Below, piece by piece: positions 34,097-44,376 of a stretch of 64,000 bases of DNA. How positions within the stretch are numbered: position 1 is the stretch's first letter; each line of letters opens with the position of its first letter. The notes under the pieces were generated by a model. The model was not told where the DNA came from and did no database searches. It worked only from the letters and a program-made list of their open reading frames with translations. The stretch is taken from the NCBI RefSeq assembly GCF_002878395.1, contig NW_025860839.1:217093-281092 (forward strand), read 5' to 3'. This stretch comes from Capsicum annuum (taxonomy: Eukaryota; Streptophyta; Magnoliopsida; Solanales; Solanaceae). The translations under genes were made by a program, and so were the position numbers.

Positions 34097-36726
34097 TGTA
34101 ACACCCCGATTTACTGAACCACAATGTTACACAGTGATCATGACCTCGAAGGACCACAAGCTAACCCATGATTGATATGTGTACCAGTACACTGCATAAT
34201 ATGACATAATAATGTGGAAACATACACTGAAAGGCCATAAGGTTCAATACTAAACATAATCTGAATGATATAAAATTTGTGTGGGGTAATAGAATACCCA
34301 AAACAAAACCATAAACACTGAAGTCTGACATACAATAGTCTTCATCTAGTCTGAAAGCCTCTACTGTCTGAATAATCTGAATAAGGAGTTGATGGGACAT
34401 CTCCCCAACTAACTTCAACTAATAACTAATCAATTAAATAGTAGAGAAATAATCATGTCCGCGAAGAATGAGGACTCACTTCTATTCTGACTGCTGAGAC
34501 TAGAATCTACTGCTTATCTGAAACTCTAGTCTCTGAACCTATGGTGTAACATAAAAAGAAAGCACCATAGTGCAAATCCATTAGTACAAAATAATATACT
34601 GAGTATACATGTGAGGTAGGCAGAATACATGAGGTTTACATGCATAAATGATAAAAATTGACTAACTAATATGAACGCGAGAGTGCACACATGAATACAT
34701 AGTAACTGAGATCGTGATAACGTGATAACTGAATCTATATACTGATGACATGAATGACTGTGTCTGACAGTCCTAATTCTGATGGAACTATCTGAGTTCT
34801 ATAATGTGACTGAGTTGACTGTATCTAACAATCATAAAATCTAAAAAACTGTCATTGTTCTTTTACTGAGACTGATACTGAAACTGGGGGACTAGTTTTT
34901 TAACCGACATGCCCCTAATGTGCTATAATAACTGAGCTAGGGTCCAATCTGTGCCCTGACTAGAAGGGTGTCAATACTGTGCCACTGGTAAGCACAACTG
35001 TGGGCACACTCATCTGACAGTGTCCCTAAATGAGAATAGTAGGGCCCTCATCTAACAGTATTTATCTACCTCATCAACCCTCATCTGACAGTGTTGATGT
35101 CTCAATCTATGCTGGCTACATAGTTCTGGAACACAATGATGACTGCTAAGAATCACACCCTCATCTGTCAGTGTGTGTTCCCATCCATGGGTCCACTCGG
35201 TGCTAATTTCTACTCCCATCTGAAGAGACTGAATATGATTGACTGACTGTACATGGATCGAGTTTACAGAATTCTGTCGACTCATGGAATACTATTGATA
35301 TCTGATAACATACTGAGTTTATAAGATTATTGATCGTACTGAGTATTGAGTTCTTGAGATTACTGATTTTACTGAGGACTGAGTTCATGAGATTTCTCGA
35401 GTGACATGACTGACTAACTTCTATGTAACATGGCTTGACTGAGAGTATCATGAAAACATGACATACAAGTACCCCCAGGACTCAATAGAAGAAAACTAAC
35501 AAGGCATGACATTCTTGAATACATGACCAATATCAACAATCCATAATACTTGTTGATTGTAGGAATAGAGTTCATAATTCATAATGCCATAAATAAGAGA
35601 TTTCATGCTTCACATGGTTATCATAGTCTTGATTATGGAAGGGAATGCATATAACATGTACATACTTGCATGATTTTAATATCATGAACGTTGCATAACA
35701 CAACAGTTAATACACAACAAGAGCATGGAAATTGTGTTGCATCATAAGGGTTAGCATGGACTTGTCATTTACAAACTATTGAGTCATAAGGAATATGATT
35801 CTATCATTCTAGGCATTTTATCAAACACCTTACGTGTACACTTTATAGCATGATGAAATTATTAATTTAAGAATCTAAAACTATCCAAACTCATAGGTTT
35901 TCAATCAACAAACTCATATACTTCATGGAAATTCATCAAGACATCATCTGAAAACATAAATAACAACTATCAACATAAACATGATAAAATAACAACAAGA
36001 AAATCACACTAGGTTATTTAAAACATAATTCTTGGACTCCACGAATAAAAGGGATCCCTGGATGAACACTATACATACCTTAGTCCATGATTTTGTGAAG
36101 ATTGACAGAGAGATTCTTGAAATTTGATGATGAATTCCCTTGGAATTGAACCTTCTATGAAAATCCTAGGGCTTGTTCTTGAGAGGTTTTTAGAGTAATT
36201 GAGTATAAGTTGCTGAATTATGGCTAAATCTCATGTTATAAGGCTTATATAGGGTGGGGAAATTGACAATTTTAACCCTAGGATACGTCTTTAATTTTTG
36301 AGAAAATTTTCCCAATTTTCATCCTTGGCGCGATGCACCACTATCCCGCCAAGTCACTGGAAAGAGACAAATGGGAAATTGCACGGTGGTGCGATGTGGA
36401 GCTATCGCGTTGCAACCTTGTCTACGACCTGGAAGTTTAGCGTGGCATGCTACTATCATGGAGCAACACTGGAAATTGAAAATTTCCACATGAGCTATTT
36501 CCGCAACGTGTTGGAGGCTTAGGTGATACACTGTCTCACTAAAAAAGTCTCTAACTCTTCACCCAAGTGTCGCATTTGGAAGAATTTTATATCAATCAAA
36601 ATTTTATTGAATTTCCCACATGAAAATCTTGAAAATTTCTCATGGAATAATCATCATTCACTTTAGAAGTTAATACTAGGCATTCTTGGGATGAAATTAG
36701 CTAGAAAGAAAATTCAGGGTATTACA
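34097..36726 (-). repeat. LTR b of the tandem Tekay-like block
   Basis: It begins TGTAACACCCCG and ends GGTATTACA in plus orientation and aligns throughout with LTR a. It serves as 5' LTR of the full copy and as 3' LTR of the partial copy on its right. The TATA box is at 36244-36251. The short frames inside it have no recognisable product. Confidence 0.88.
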
Positions 36727-37837
36727 ATATCTCTCCCTTAGGAACATTCGTCCTCGAATGAGACTGGCTGAGAGAGGGAACAATGAGCTGAACATGAACT
36801 GAACATGGATAACTGGAACATAATCTCATGACTGACAAGCTGAACATAACATTCTACATGTGTAACTGATTCATGAATGCATAACTGAGTGTTCTGAAAA
36901 ACTAAGTTTCTCACAATAAGAATGCATGTCTGATGCATAATTTCATAACTGAGATGGTACATGAATGCATGACCGAATATGCAATGGTACTTGATACCAA
37001 ATTTGTTATGAAACATGAGCATGAAACTAAATACTAAGTTGTATTGAATACTGAACGTGATTCTGAATAAGCTTAAGGAGAATTATTACCTTGAGCTTGA
37101 TTTGGATTGGTGGAGAAGAGGTGAGGGTACTTCGTGTGTATGTCTACTTCTTCTTCCCAAGTAGCTCCCTCAACGGACTGATTTCACCAAAGAACTTTGA
37201 CAAGAGGGACTTCTTTGTTCCTCAATCTACGAGTCTGATAATCTAGGATTTTGACTAGAATCTCTTCATATGAGAGGCTGTTTTGAACAACAATGCTCTG
37301 AATAGGGACTACGACTGATGGGTAACCTACGCACTTCTTGAGCAAAGATACATGAAAAACTGGATGTACTAATTCTAGATCATAAGGTAAATTGAGCTCA
37401 TAAGCTACCTTGCCGAGCGACTGAAAATCTTGAAGGGGCCGACATATCGGGGACTGATCTTTCCCTTCTTGCCGAACCTCTTCACTCCCTTCATGGGAGA
37501 TATCTTTAAATAAAAATAATCATCGATCTCTAACTCGAGATACTTTCTATGCACATCTGCATAAGACTTTTGTCGGCTCTAGGCAGCTCGGTGTCTTTCT
37601 CGAATCAACTGGACTTTCTCTAAGGCATCAAACACTAAGTTAGGCCCTATGACTGTGGCCTCACTAACTTCGAACCAAGAAATTGGAGATCTACATCTCA
37701 TACCATAGAGATCTTCGAATGGAGCTATCCGAATACTGGAATGATAGTTGTTATTATATGAAAACTCAATCAAAGGCAAGTGGTCATCCCAACTTTCTTT
37801 GAAATCAATTGCACATGACCTTAGCATATCTTCTAAA
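36727..37837 (-). pseudogene. Partial second Tekay-like internal region: integrase end
   Basis: This repeats the layout of 28909-30020: polypurine tract, untranslated region rich in tgaac words, chromodomain-side remnant and the end of the integrase core. The minus-strand frame 37863-37579 reads WDDHLPLIEFSYNNNYHSS, APFEDLYGMRCRSPISWFEV and ALEKVQLIRERHRAA. Its first ten residues come from LTR c, so the frame crosses a deletion junction at about 37838 and is a chance fusion. Everything upstream of this part of pol is missing. Confidence 0.82.
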
Positions 37838-38522
37838 GGGACCCATGGATGAACACTATGCATATCTTAGTTTGTGATTTCGTGAAGATTAACGGAGTGA
37901 TTCTTGAAATTTGACGATGAATTCCCTTGGAATTAAACCTTCTATAAAAACCCTAGGGCTTGTTCTTGAGAGTTTTTGAGAGTAATTGAGTATTAGTCGC
38001 TGAATTATGGCCAAATCTTGTGTTATAAAGCTTATATAGGGTGGGGAAATTAACCCTTTTAACCCTAGGACACGTCTTTAATTTTTGAGATAATTTTCTT
38101 AATTTTCATCCTTGGTACAACGCGCCACTATCGCGCCAAGTCACTGGAAAAAGACAAATGGGAAATTGCACGGTGGCGCGATGCGGAGCTATCACGTTGC
38201 CACCTTGTCTATGAACTATAAGTTTAGCATGATGCACCACTATCGCGGAGCAACAATGGAAATTGATAATTTCCGTTTGATCTATCTCCGCGATGCACTA
38301 GAGGCTCATGTGATACACTGTCTCGCTAAAAAGGCTCTAATTCTTCGCTCGGGTGTTAGATTTTGGAGAATTTTATATCGATGGAAAGCTTATTAAATTT
38401 CATACATCAAAAAATATGAAAATCTTAAAAATTCATCATGTAATAATCATCATTCACTTTAGAATCTAATACTGGGCATTCTTAAGACGAAATTAGCTAG
38501 GAAGAAAATTCGGGGTATTACA
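37838..38522 (-). repeat. LTR c remnant of the tandem Tekay-like block
   Basis: It corresponds to the last 680 bases of LTRs a and b in plus orientation, from ggacccatggatgaacac to ggggtattaca, with a TATA box at 38031-38038. It is joined to integrase sequence at an aaag microhomology. The plus-strand frame 38112-38396 is LTR sequence. Confidence 0.82.
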
Positions 38523-40066
38523 TTATATCATTCAAGTGTTTGTCAAAATACCCCAATGAATGAAGGATGACCAAATTCATAGTTTGCATGTTTTACGTTA
38601 TGCCATGTCTCTTAATTTATGATATCGATTACTAAGGGTAATTGTACCCAACAATTTAGCTGATTACCTAGAGCCACGGTCAGTAATAGAATAGTATCAG
38701 TCATGACATGATAAGTAGTACTCTCAGTCTATTATAGAACTCTGGAAAACTCAGTAGAATCTATATTAGTTCAGTCTAATTCAGTATCCAGTTTAGACCT
38801 CAGTAAAATCAATCAGCTAACAGAATTTAGTAGTATTCCTTCAGTCAACGAAACTCAATAAACTCAGTTCAGCTTAGTTAAATAGTAATCTCAGTAACCG
38901 TTTAGTCCAGCCTACTATAGACTAGAAATCAGTTTAGTGTCTATTCAGTTGGGAGTAGGATTCAACACTAAGTTAACCCAGGGATAGGGTCATTCCTATC
39001 AGCAGAGGGTTTGACCCTTAGCAGCAATCCATATGTTAAGGAACTACGTAGCCAGTGTAGGTTGAGGTATCTACCTGCCATCCATTATGAGGGTTGATAC
39101 TTTTCATCCGAGTTATCCTGCCAGTGAGGGTTGACGAAAGAGCTTCTGTCAGAGAGGATTAACTTACAACTTATCTTTACCCGTGGCATGGTATTGACAC
39201 CCTTCCAACTGGGGTTACAGGTTGGACCCTAAATCCTATTAGAGAATGGGCATATCAGTTAGATGATTATCTCCTACAGTCTCAGCTCCAGTCTTAACCT
39301 CAAAATAAAACTCAGTTCAATTCTACAGATTCAGGACTATCAGACATAGTCACTCATCTCAGTACAGAACTTAGTATGGTTCCATAGTAGTCAAAACTCT
39401 CAAATATAGTCATTTAGATAATTAGTAATATAGTATTTGTAAACTCAGATATTAATTATCAGGATCCCAATTCAGTACTCAGTATTAGGACGATCTCAGT
39501 TACAGTCTATATATTCATGCATGTGCTCTTACTCAGTCATACTGATGTTATTCAATTATTATTGTGCATGCATGCATATCAGTACATTCAAGGTACTAAT
39601 GCATGCTTTTCTTTTCACTATGATGTCTTATATCATAAGTTTAGATTCACGAGCTCTAGAGCACCCTTAGCAGTTTAGATTCTCAGCTTTCATAGTAGTG
39701 GTGAGTCCTTATAGTTTGATGACATGCTTATATTTTAAAGTACTTAAGTTTTATTTTAGTATATGGAGTTAGTTGGGGGCTTGTCCCATCAACTCCACAG
39801 TTCAGATAGTTAGAGGTTTTTTCACACTAGAGTATTTTCAGAAAGTTGTTTAGTTTTTCAGTATAGATTCTCAGTTTTTGTATTTTGATACCGCATTCAG
39901 ATTTATTTATAGATTGAACATTATGGCTTATGTTTTTTCCTATTTACACAATCATTATAGTATTTATACATAGTTATTGCAGTAGGTACCAGTCATGGGT
40001 TAGCTTGCGGTCCTTCGTGTTTGTGAGCACAATGTAGAATCCAAAGTACAGACTCGGGGAGTTACA
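38523..40066 (+). repeat. 3' LTR of the plus-strand Tekay-like element, second part
   Basis: After the TTAT repeat the host LTR resumes and ends CGGGGAGTTACA at 40066. It contains ggtattgacacccttccaac and the phrase catgggttagcttgcggtcc, which appear in reverse complement in LTRs a and b, showing relationship and opposite orientation. Confidence 0.8.
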
Positions 40067-40404
40067 CTATCATAAAAGATGATCACATTATATGGCTTTC
40101 CTTGGGCTTTCATGATAAATTTAATCACTATTTGTTTACTCTTCTACTAATTTATATTGAATGAATTTTTTGACTTTTTATCTTGCTTCCAGTTTAGTTT
40201 TTGTAGGCTTGGGCATTTGAATCCATTCCTCCCCTCCAAACATAGGTGAAGGATTAACCGAATTAGGTTTCTCATCCAAGAATCCTTAGGTAGTTGGCTA
40301 CAAAGAGCAACATAAGAATTAAGGAGGTTGATATTTTTAACCCTCCGAATGATATAATAAGTCTTCTTTCAAGTAAAATAATTTGACATAAAAAATGATA
40401 TTAA

Positions 40405-40680
40405 AATAGATGGCCCATCTATTAGGACAGATGTGTCACCTGTGCAACAGATTATCCATCTACTACAATTAGTGCAATAAATGGGTAACCTATTGCGATG
40501 AACGATTCATATTTTACAAAAATTATCCATCTATTGATCTGGTTATCTTAACCCAACTCAATAGATTACCTATCTACTGTAAATTATGCAACAGATGGGT
40601 AATCTGATGCAATCAATATTTAATTTATTGTAATATATGAATCATCTGTGGTAATAGAAAGATTATCTATTGCATAAGTT
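40405..40680. repeat. CAACAGATG/CATCTGTTG tract, copy 2 intron
   Basis: Repeated half-sites are degenerate (for example tgtgcaacagattatccat, gcaacagatgggtaatctga). The tract is equivalent to 23636-23905. Confidence 0.65.
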
Positions 40681-41629
40681 GTATGTGTTAACATGTAACC
40701 CAACTTACTGGAAGTTATTATATGATTTAAATGTATTTTTTTATAGGTTGTACATCCATGGATCGTGCAGACTGAGAAGGATTTTGGGATGTCTTGTTTT
40801 ATTACTCTAGGTCTTGTTGATACAATAGTAAACCCAACAGTGGAGTTAATAAAGAAGGAATTGGCTGGAGCAAAAACTATAAGAAGAGAAGTTATTCATG
40901 GTCAGCACAATGTTGAAGCTCTTTATGACCAGCCTACTGCAATAGATCCGGGAGTTGCTTCTTGGGGTGTTGCTGGTGGAGTTGTTGATGTTTGTGGTAG
41001 CCATGTTGATTCTGCTTCCAATCGTGATGATGAGCACGTTGATTTTCAAGAAAAAATAAATATGTTTGAAAACACCTTTTTCACATGTACCTTTCATCCT
41101 TACACCGGTCCCTCCTAACCGTACAGTGGTCCCTCTCACCCCTCTTAACCCTAATGTTCTTATTACAACTGCAAAGAGCATATGGACAGATAGGATAAAT
41201 TCCTTGAAAAAATAGAGGTTATCACTAAATCTATCGATGAATTGAAATCCAAGAGTAGTGTCATACCATCTAAGATGGTGAGGGAGCCATACACTCCTAC
41301 AGTGGTGGTTAGGAAGAAGAATAAAAAATTAGACATATAATCTCCAATTTGAAACCAAAACAAATTGCAACTCCTCCCTCTTCAAAAGTTGTTAAAGTTC
41401 ATGGGCATTTTAAGAAGGTGGACATATATATGGAGCTTGTCGCCAAATAGAGGGCATCTCTTCGAAAGATCATGAATTCCAAGAAACGTACAAAAAAATT
41501 CACCTAGATTTTTCCCCAAGACTTCAAGAATATGAAAAAAATGAATCAGTAGTACATGGATAAGGTATGTTTACTTTTCCTAATATAGCCTTCTAATCTA
41601 CTCCATGAAGAAGAATATACGCAACAGAT

Positions 41630-41775
41630 GTGTCATCTATTGCAACAATTGGGAATTCTGGTGAAACTGGTGGTGGTTCTGTTACAACAGATTACCCACC
41701 TTTTGTATAAGATGCATTAGATGAGTACTTTGCAAACAAATTCAGTGAACCTTGTGTAGCAGATAAACCATCCGT
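41630..41775. repeat. CAACAGATG/CATCTGTTG tract, second intron of copy 2
   Basis: gcaacagatgtgtcatctat and ttacaacagattacccacc alternate with inverted forms. Confidence 0.6.
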
Positions 41776-42560
41776 TGCATATTTACACTTTGTTATTCTT
41801 TTTTAAAATTACTAGCCCTATTAAAATTATCTTCTTACATTACAGTATGTTGATGAAATTCTCTTCCTCATGAGGGGCAGGTAATTAACGTACTCAAAAG
41901 CTTGTGATGTTTCCGATAGGATAATGGACCTCAACTTCTATAATAATTTCAAGGAAAGGTCTAATGAGCTTATTAATCTAGTGTCAACTCCGGAGGCCCG
42001 AGATTTAATTCATTAGTATCTAGGTTCCAATAGGATGAAGATATGACTAATTATATTAGAGAGAAGAGGCCATATACACAAGACAAGTGCTGGATCAAGG
42101 AAAAGAGAATCCTTACAGTCATGAATGTGAAGGTAAAACATTTCATGGCTCTTGAGTTACTACTCGATGACAGAATGATGAAGGTTTATGACTGCAACTT
42201 ACCTGTCTTCGACGAAGCTGCTTTTTTACCCATATGCAGCATTATTGAAGTTATTCCTTAACTTGTTGAGGAAGAGTAAAATGATGGATCATTTTCCAGC
42301 GAAAGTGTTAATGATGCAAACAAGGGATTGTAAAGGTCGAAACAAGGACATAAACCTTCCAAAAAATTTACTGATGCCGCGTAAGGGTTGTACACACTTG
42401 CACACATCAAATGTTTGCTGACCGGCACAGACATTAATGAGCCAATAAATTTTATGTGTCAATGTTATGGAAAACATACAAGAAGTCTGGGCTTATGGTT
42501 TACTATTAGACGATTGGAGACTTTTTATAAAGAAGAAGATGTAGAAACACAAATACCATA

Positions 42561-42959
42561 ACAATTTTTTATTTCAACTCACATGTAATCTATTCTTTGA
42601 CAGATACTTTCTCTATTGCAATAGGTTTGTCATCTGTTGCATTAACCAGATGTTTATATCAAAGTATATATTTTGCAACAGTGGGAATACCTATTTGGTA
42701 ATTTTCAACAGATGACCTACATGTTGCAACATACATCAAAATTAGTTTTATATTTTTTGACAGATATGTCGTCTATTGCAACATATATCTTATTTGTTGC
42801 AATATTTTAATCTAGTTTTTATTTTAATTAATAAGTTCAAATATAAGGATAAAATAAAATAAATCATAGCCTTTAGAAATTACATGAAATAAATTTACAA
42901 ATAAATTAACTATAAAAAAATTACTATGGATACAGATCTCAATAAATAAATCAATAATT
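42561..42959. repeat. Inverted-repeat tract between convergent MULE copies
   Basis: 42600-42815 holds more copies of the half-sites (aacagatgacctacatgttg, catctgttgcattaacc). The rest is AT-rich. No gene is visible. The boundary between copies 2 and 3 lies somewhere here. Confidence 0.55.
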
Positions 42960-44376
42960 TAAGTTTTGATGCCAATAATTCCTAAGGATAGGTGAGGTTG
43001 TTAATTTAATAGACTTAAGCTATAAAACTCAACTCAAAATGGACAAGCTATTCTTCATCCGGTGCTATGGAATTCTGCTGGTCATCATAGATTTTTAATG
43101 TCGCTTGCGTACAGTTTATGTACTTTTGCTTCACCATATTTCCATAAAAGAGTAGCATATTGTCAATGTTGTTAAACATTATCTTCTATTGTGACATCCA
43201 CCTGGAAAGCCAGAAAAGTCAATGTTAATCATAGAGATACAAAAAAATTAGAAAAGGATAACTCTTCTGTTTTAGCAAATCAAATAGGTCTACATCCTAT
43301 TTTAAATTGGACCAAACAGTTTATCTATCTGTTGTAGTAAATGAATTATCTGTTGGGACAAATGAAAACATGAGGAAGACCTGTATGATAATTTCCAATG
43401 GATGACCCATTTATTGCAACATATAACTCATCTATATGGAAAAACTAAAATAATAGAAAGTCTTGATTTAATTTGTCCTAGCAAATGACCCATCTGTTGC
43501 AGTAGACAGATCATCTATTGGTATAAATAAAAATGGTATGAAGATTTGTTTGATTTCCTAAAATAGATGACACATATATTGCAATATTTACTGCATATGA
43601 TGCAATAGGTTAGTCAATTATTGCAACAGATATATATATCTATTTGATAATTTTCAACAGCTGTGTCATCGGTTGAAATAGAAATGTGTCTGTTTGTTAG
43701 TTGGAACAGATGATATGTATTCACCTTCTTCAGCTCATGTTTCTCTCGTATGGCCCTTGTTTAATACTCAATAGTGCAATACTAAGACAGAGAAGTTGAA
43801 ATTTTGCTCTTTTGGATGTTTGACAATTCCTTGGAAATTAATTGCTTCTCCTCTTAGCCATAGTATCTAATGGAGTGAATGGATATGAAATCCTATTTCA
43901 TGGAATGACACCTCTCTTAGATGTCAATTTCTTTACGAAAGTAGTTAATGCATTAACAACATTAATAACTCCATTATATTTCACCTTGTAGTCTTGACAT
44001 TTGCATAGACAACATTCGCTAGGAGCGGAAAAATCTATATAACCAATATGATCATACGCATAATGATTTGTTTTTTCAAAAACTATAAGAGGGGTATCAT
44101 TAGCCTCAACTAAAATACCACTACCACCAACAATAGCTCTATCACCACTAAAACCATCAAAAATAACAAGACCACCCTCTAAAATAATTTATCTTGTGAT
44201 GGTAATTGCTCCAAATAATTTCTTTTTTATTATGTCAATAACATTAGGATCCGATAAAGTTTGTACAGATCGTAAAGTAAGAAAAAATGAAATCTTTAAC
44301 TCTTGATTGGTCGGAACAAGCGATGGATGCACAATCTAAAATAAATCAGTATATATATTAGAATGATTATTAGAAC
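42960..44376 (-). pseudogene. DUF1985/Ulp1-type MULE gene, copy 3, 3' half
   Basis: Read on the minus strand, an acceptor TTTATTTTAG just right of 44330 opens IVHPSLVPTNQELKISFFLT and DPNVIDIIKKKLFGA, homologous to copies 1 and 2. A later stretch reads YIDFSAPSECCLCKCQDYKV and VKKLTSKRGVIP. After a repeat-filled interval (43315-43715) the end reads ATLLWKYGEAKVHKLYASDI, a typical C-terminus of plant Ulp1-like MULE proteins, near 43130. Stops interrupt the frame. Its upstream part is 54017-55300, separated by the Tekay insertion in an intron. Confidence 0.72.
43315..43715. repeat. CAACAGATG/CATCTGTTG tract, copy 3
   Basis: Half-sites include gacccatctgttgcagtaga, tagatgacacatatattgc and aacagctgtgtcatcggttg. 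The tract lies between two coding pieces of copy 3. Confidence 0.62.

Larger units (their letters stand above)
26233..38522 (-). mobile_element. Tekay-like tandem block: LTR, internal, LTR, partial internal, partial LTR
   Basis: Three LTR copies of one family lie in the same orientation: 26233-28908, 34097-36726 and a 685-bp remnant 37838-38522. Between the first two is a complete internal region with primer site, gag, protease, RT, RNase H and integrase on the minus strand. Between the second and third is only an integrase end with its untranslated region. TTAT flanks the whole block (26229-26232 and 38523-38526), consistent with a short target duplication in the host LTR. Unequal recombination between LTRs plus a deletion would give this order. 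Confidence 0.85.
24465..40066 (+). mobile_element. 3' fragment of a Tekay-like element, split by a nested block
   Basis: The fragment holds the integrase C-terminus with chromodomain (24465-24942), 3' untranslated sequence, a polypurine tract (25225-25237) and one LTR (25238-26232 plus 38523-40066). The gag, RT and 5' LTR are missing. The left junction at about 24465 falls inside an integrase codon run and abuts MULE copy 1. On the right, the LTR ends at 40066 and MULE copy 2 begins at once, at a site whose equivalent in copy 1 is near 23291. The 5' half was therefore probably lost by recombination or deletion. Confidence 0.82.
40067..42560 (+). pseudogene. DUF1985/Ulp1-type MULE gene, copy 2, 3' half
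   Basis: The sequence starts immediately after the Tekay LTR at the point matching 23291 in copy 1. The exon coding LYGFPWAF is followed by a lost donor (ATAAAT where copy 1 has GTAAAT), an acceptor at 40205-40206, AWAFESIPP-like sequence, then a repeat-filled intron to 40746 (acceptor TTATAG). The piece 40765-41118 has FITLGLVDTIVNPTVELIKK. After another intron, 42043-42261 has HFMALELLLDDRMMKVYDCN, matching the His and Asp region of Ulp1-like C48 proteases. No convincing catalytic Cys segment follows. Stops are frequent. The 5' half and terminal repeats are absent. Confidence 0.72.
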
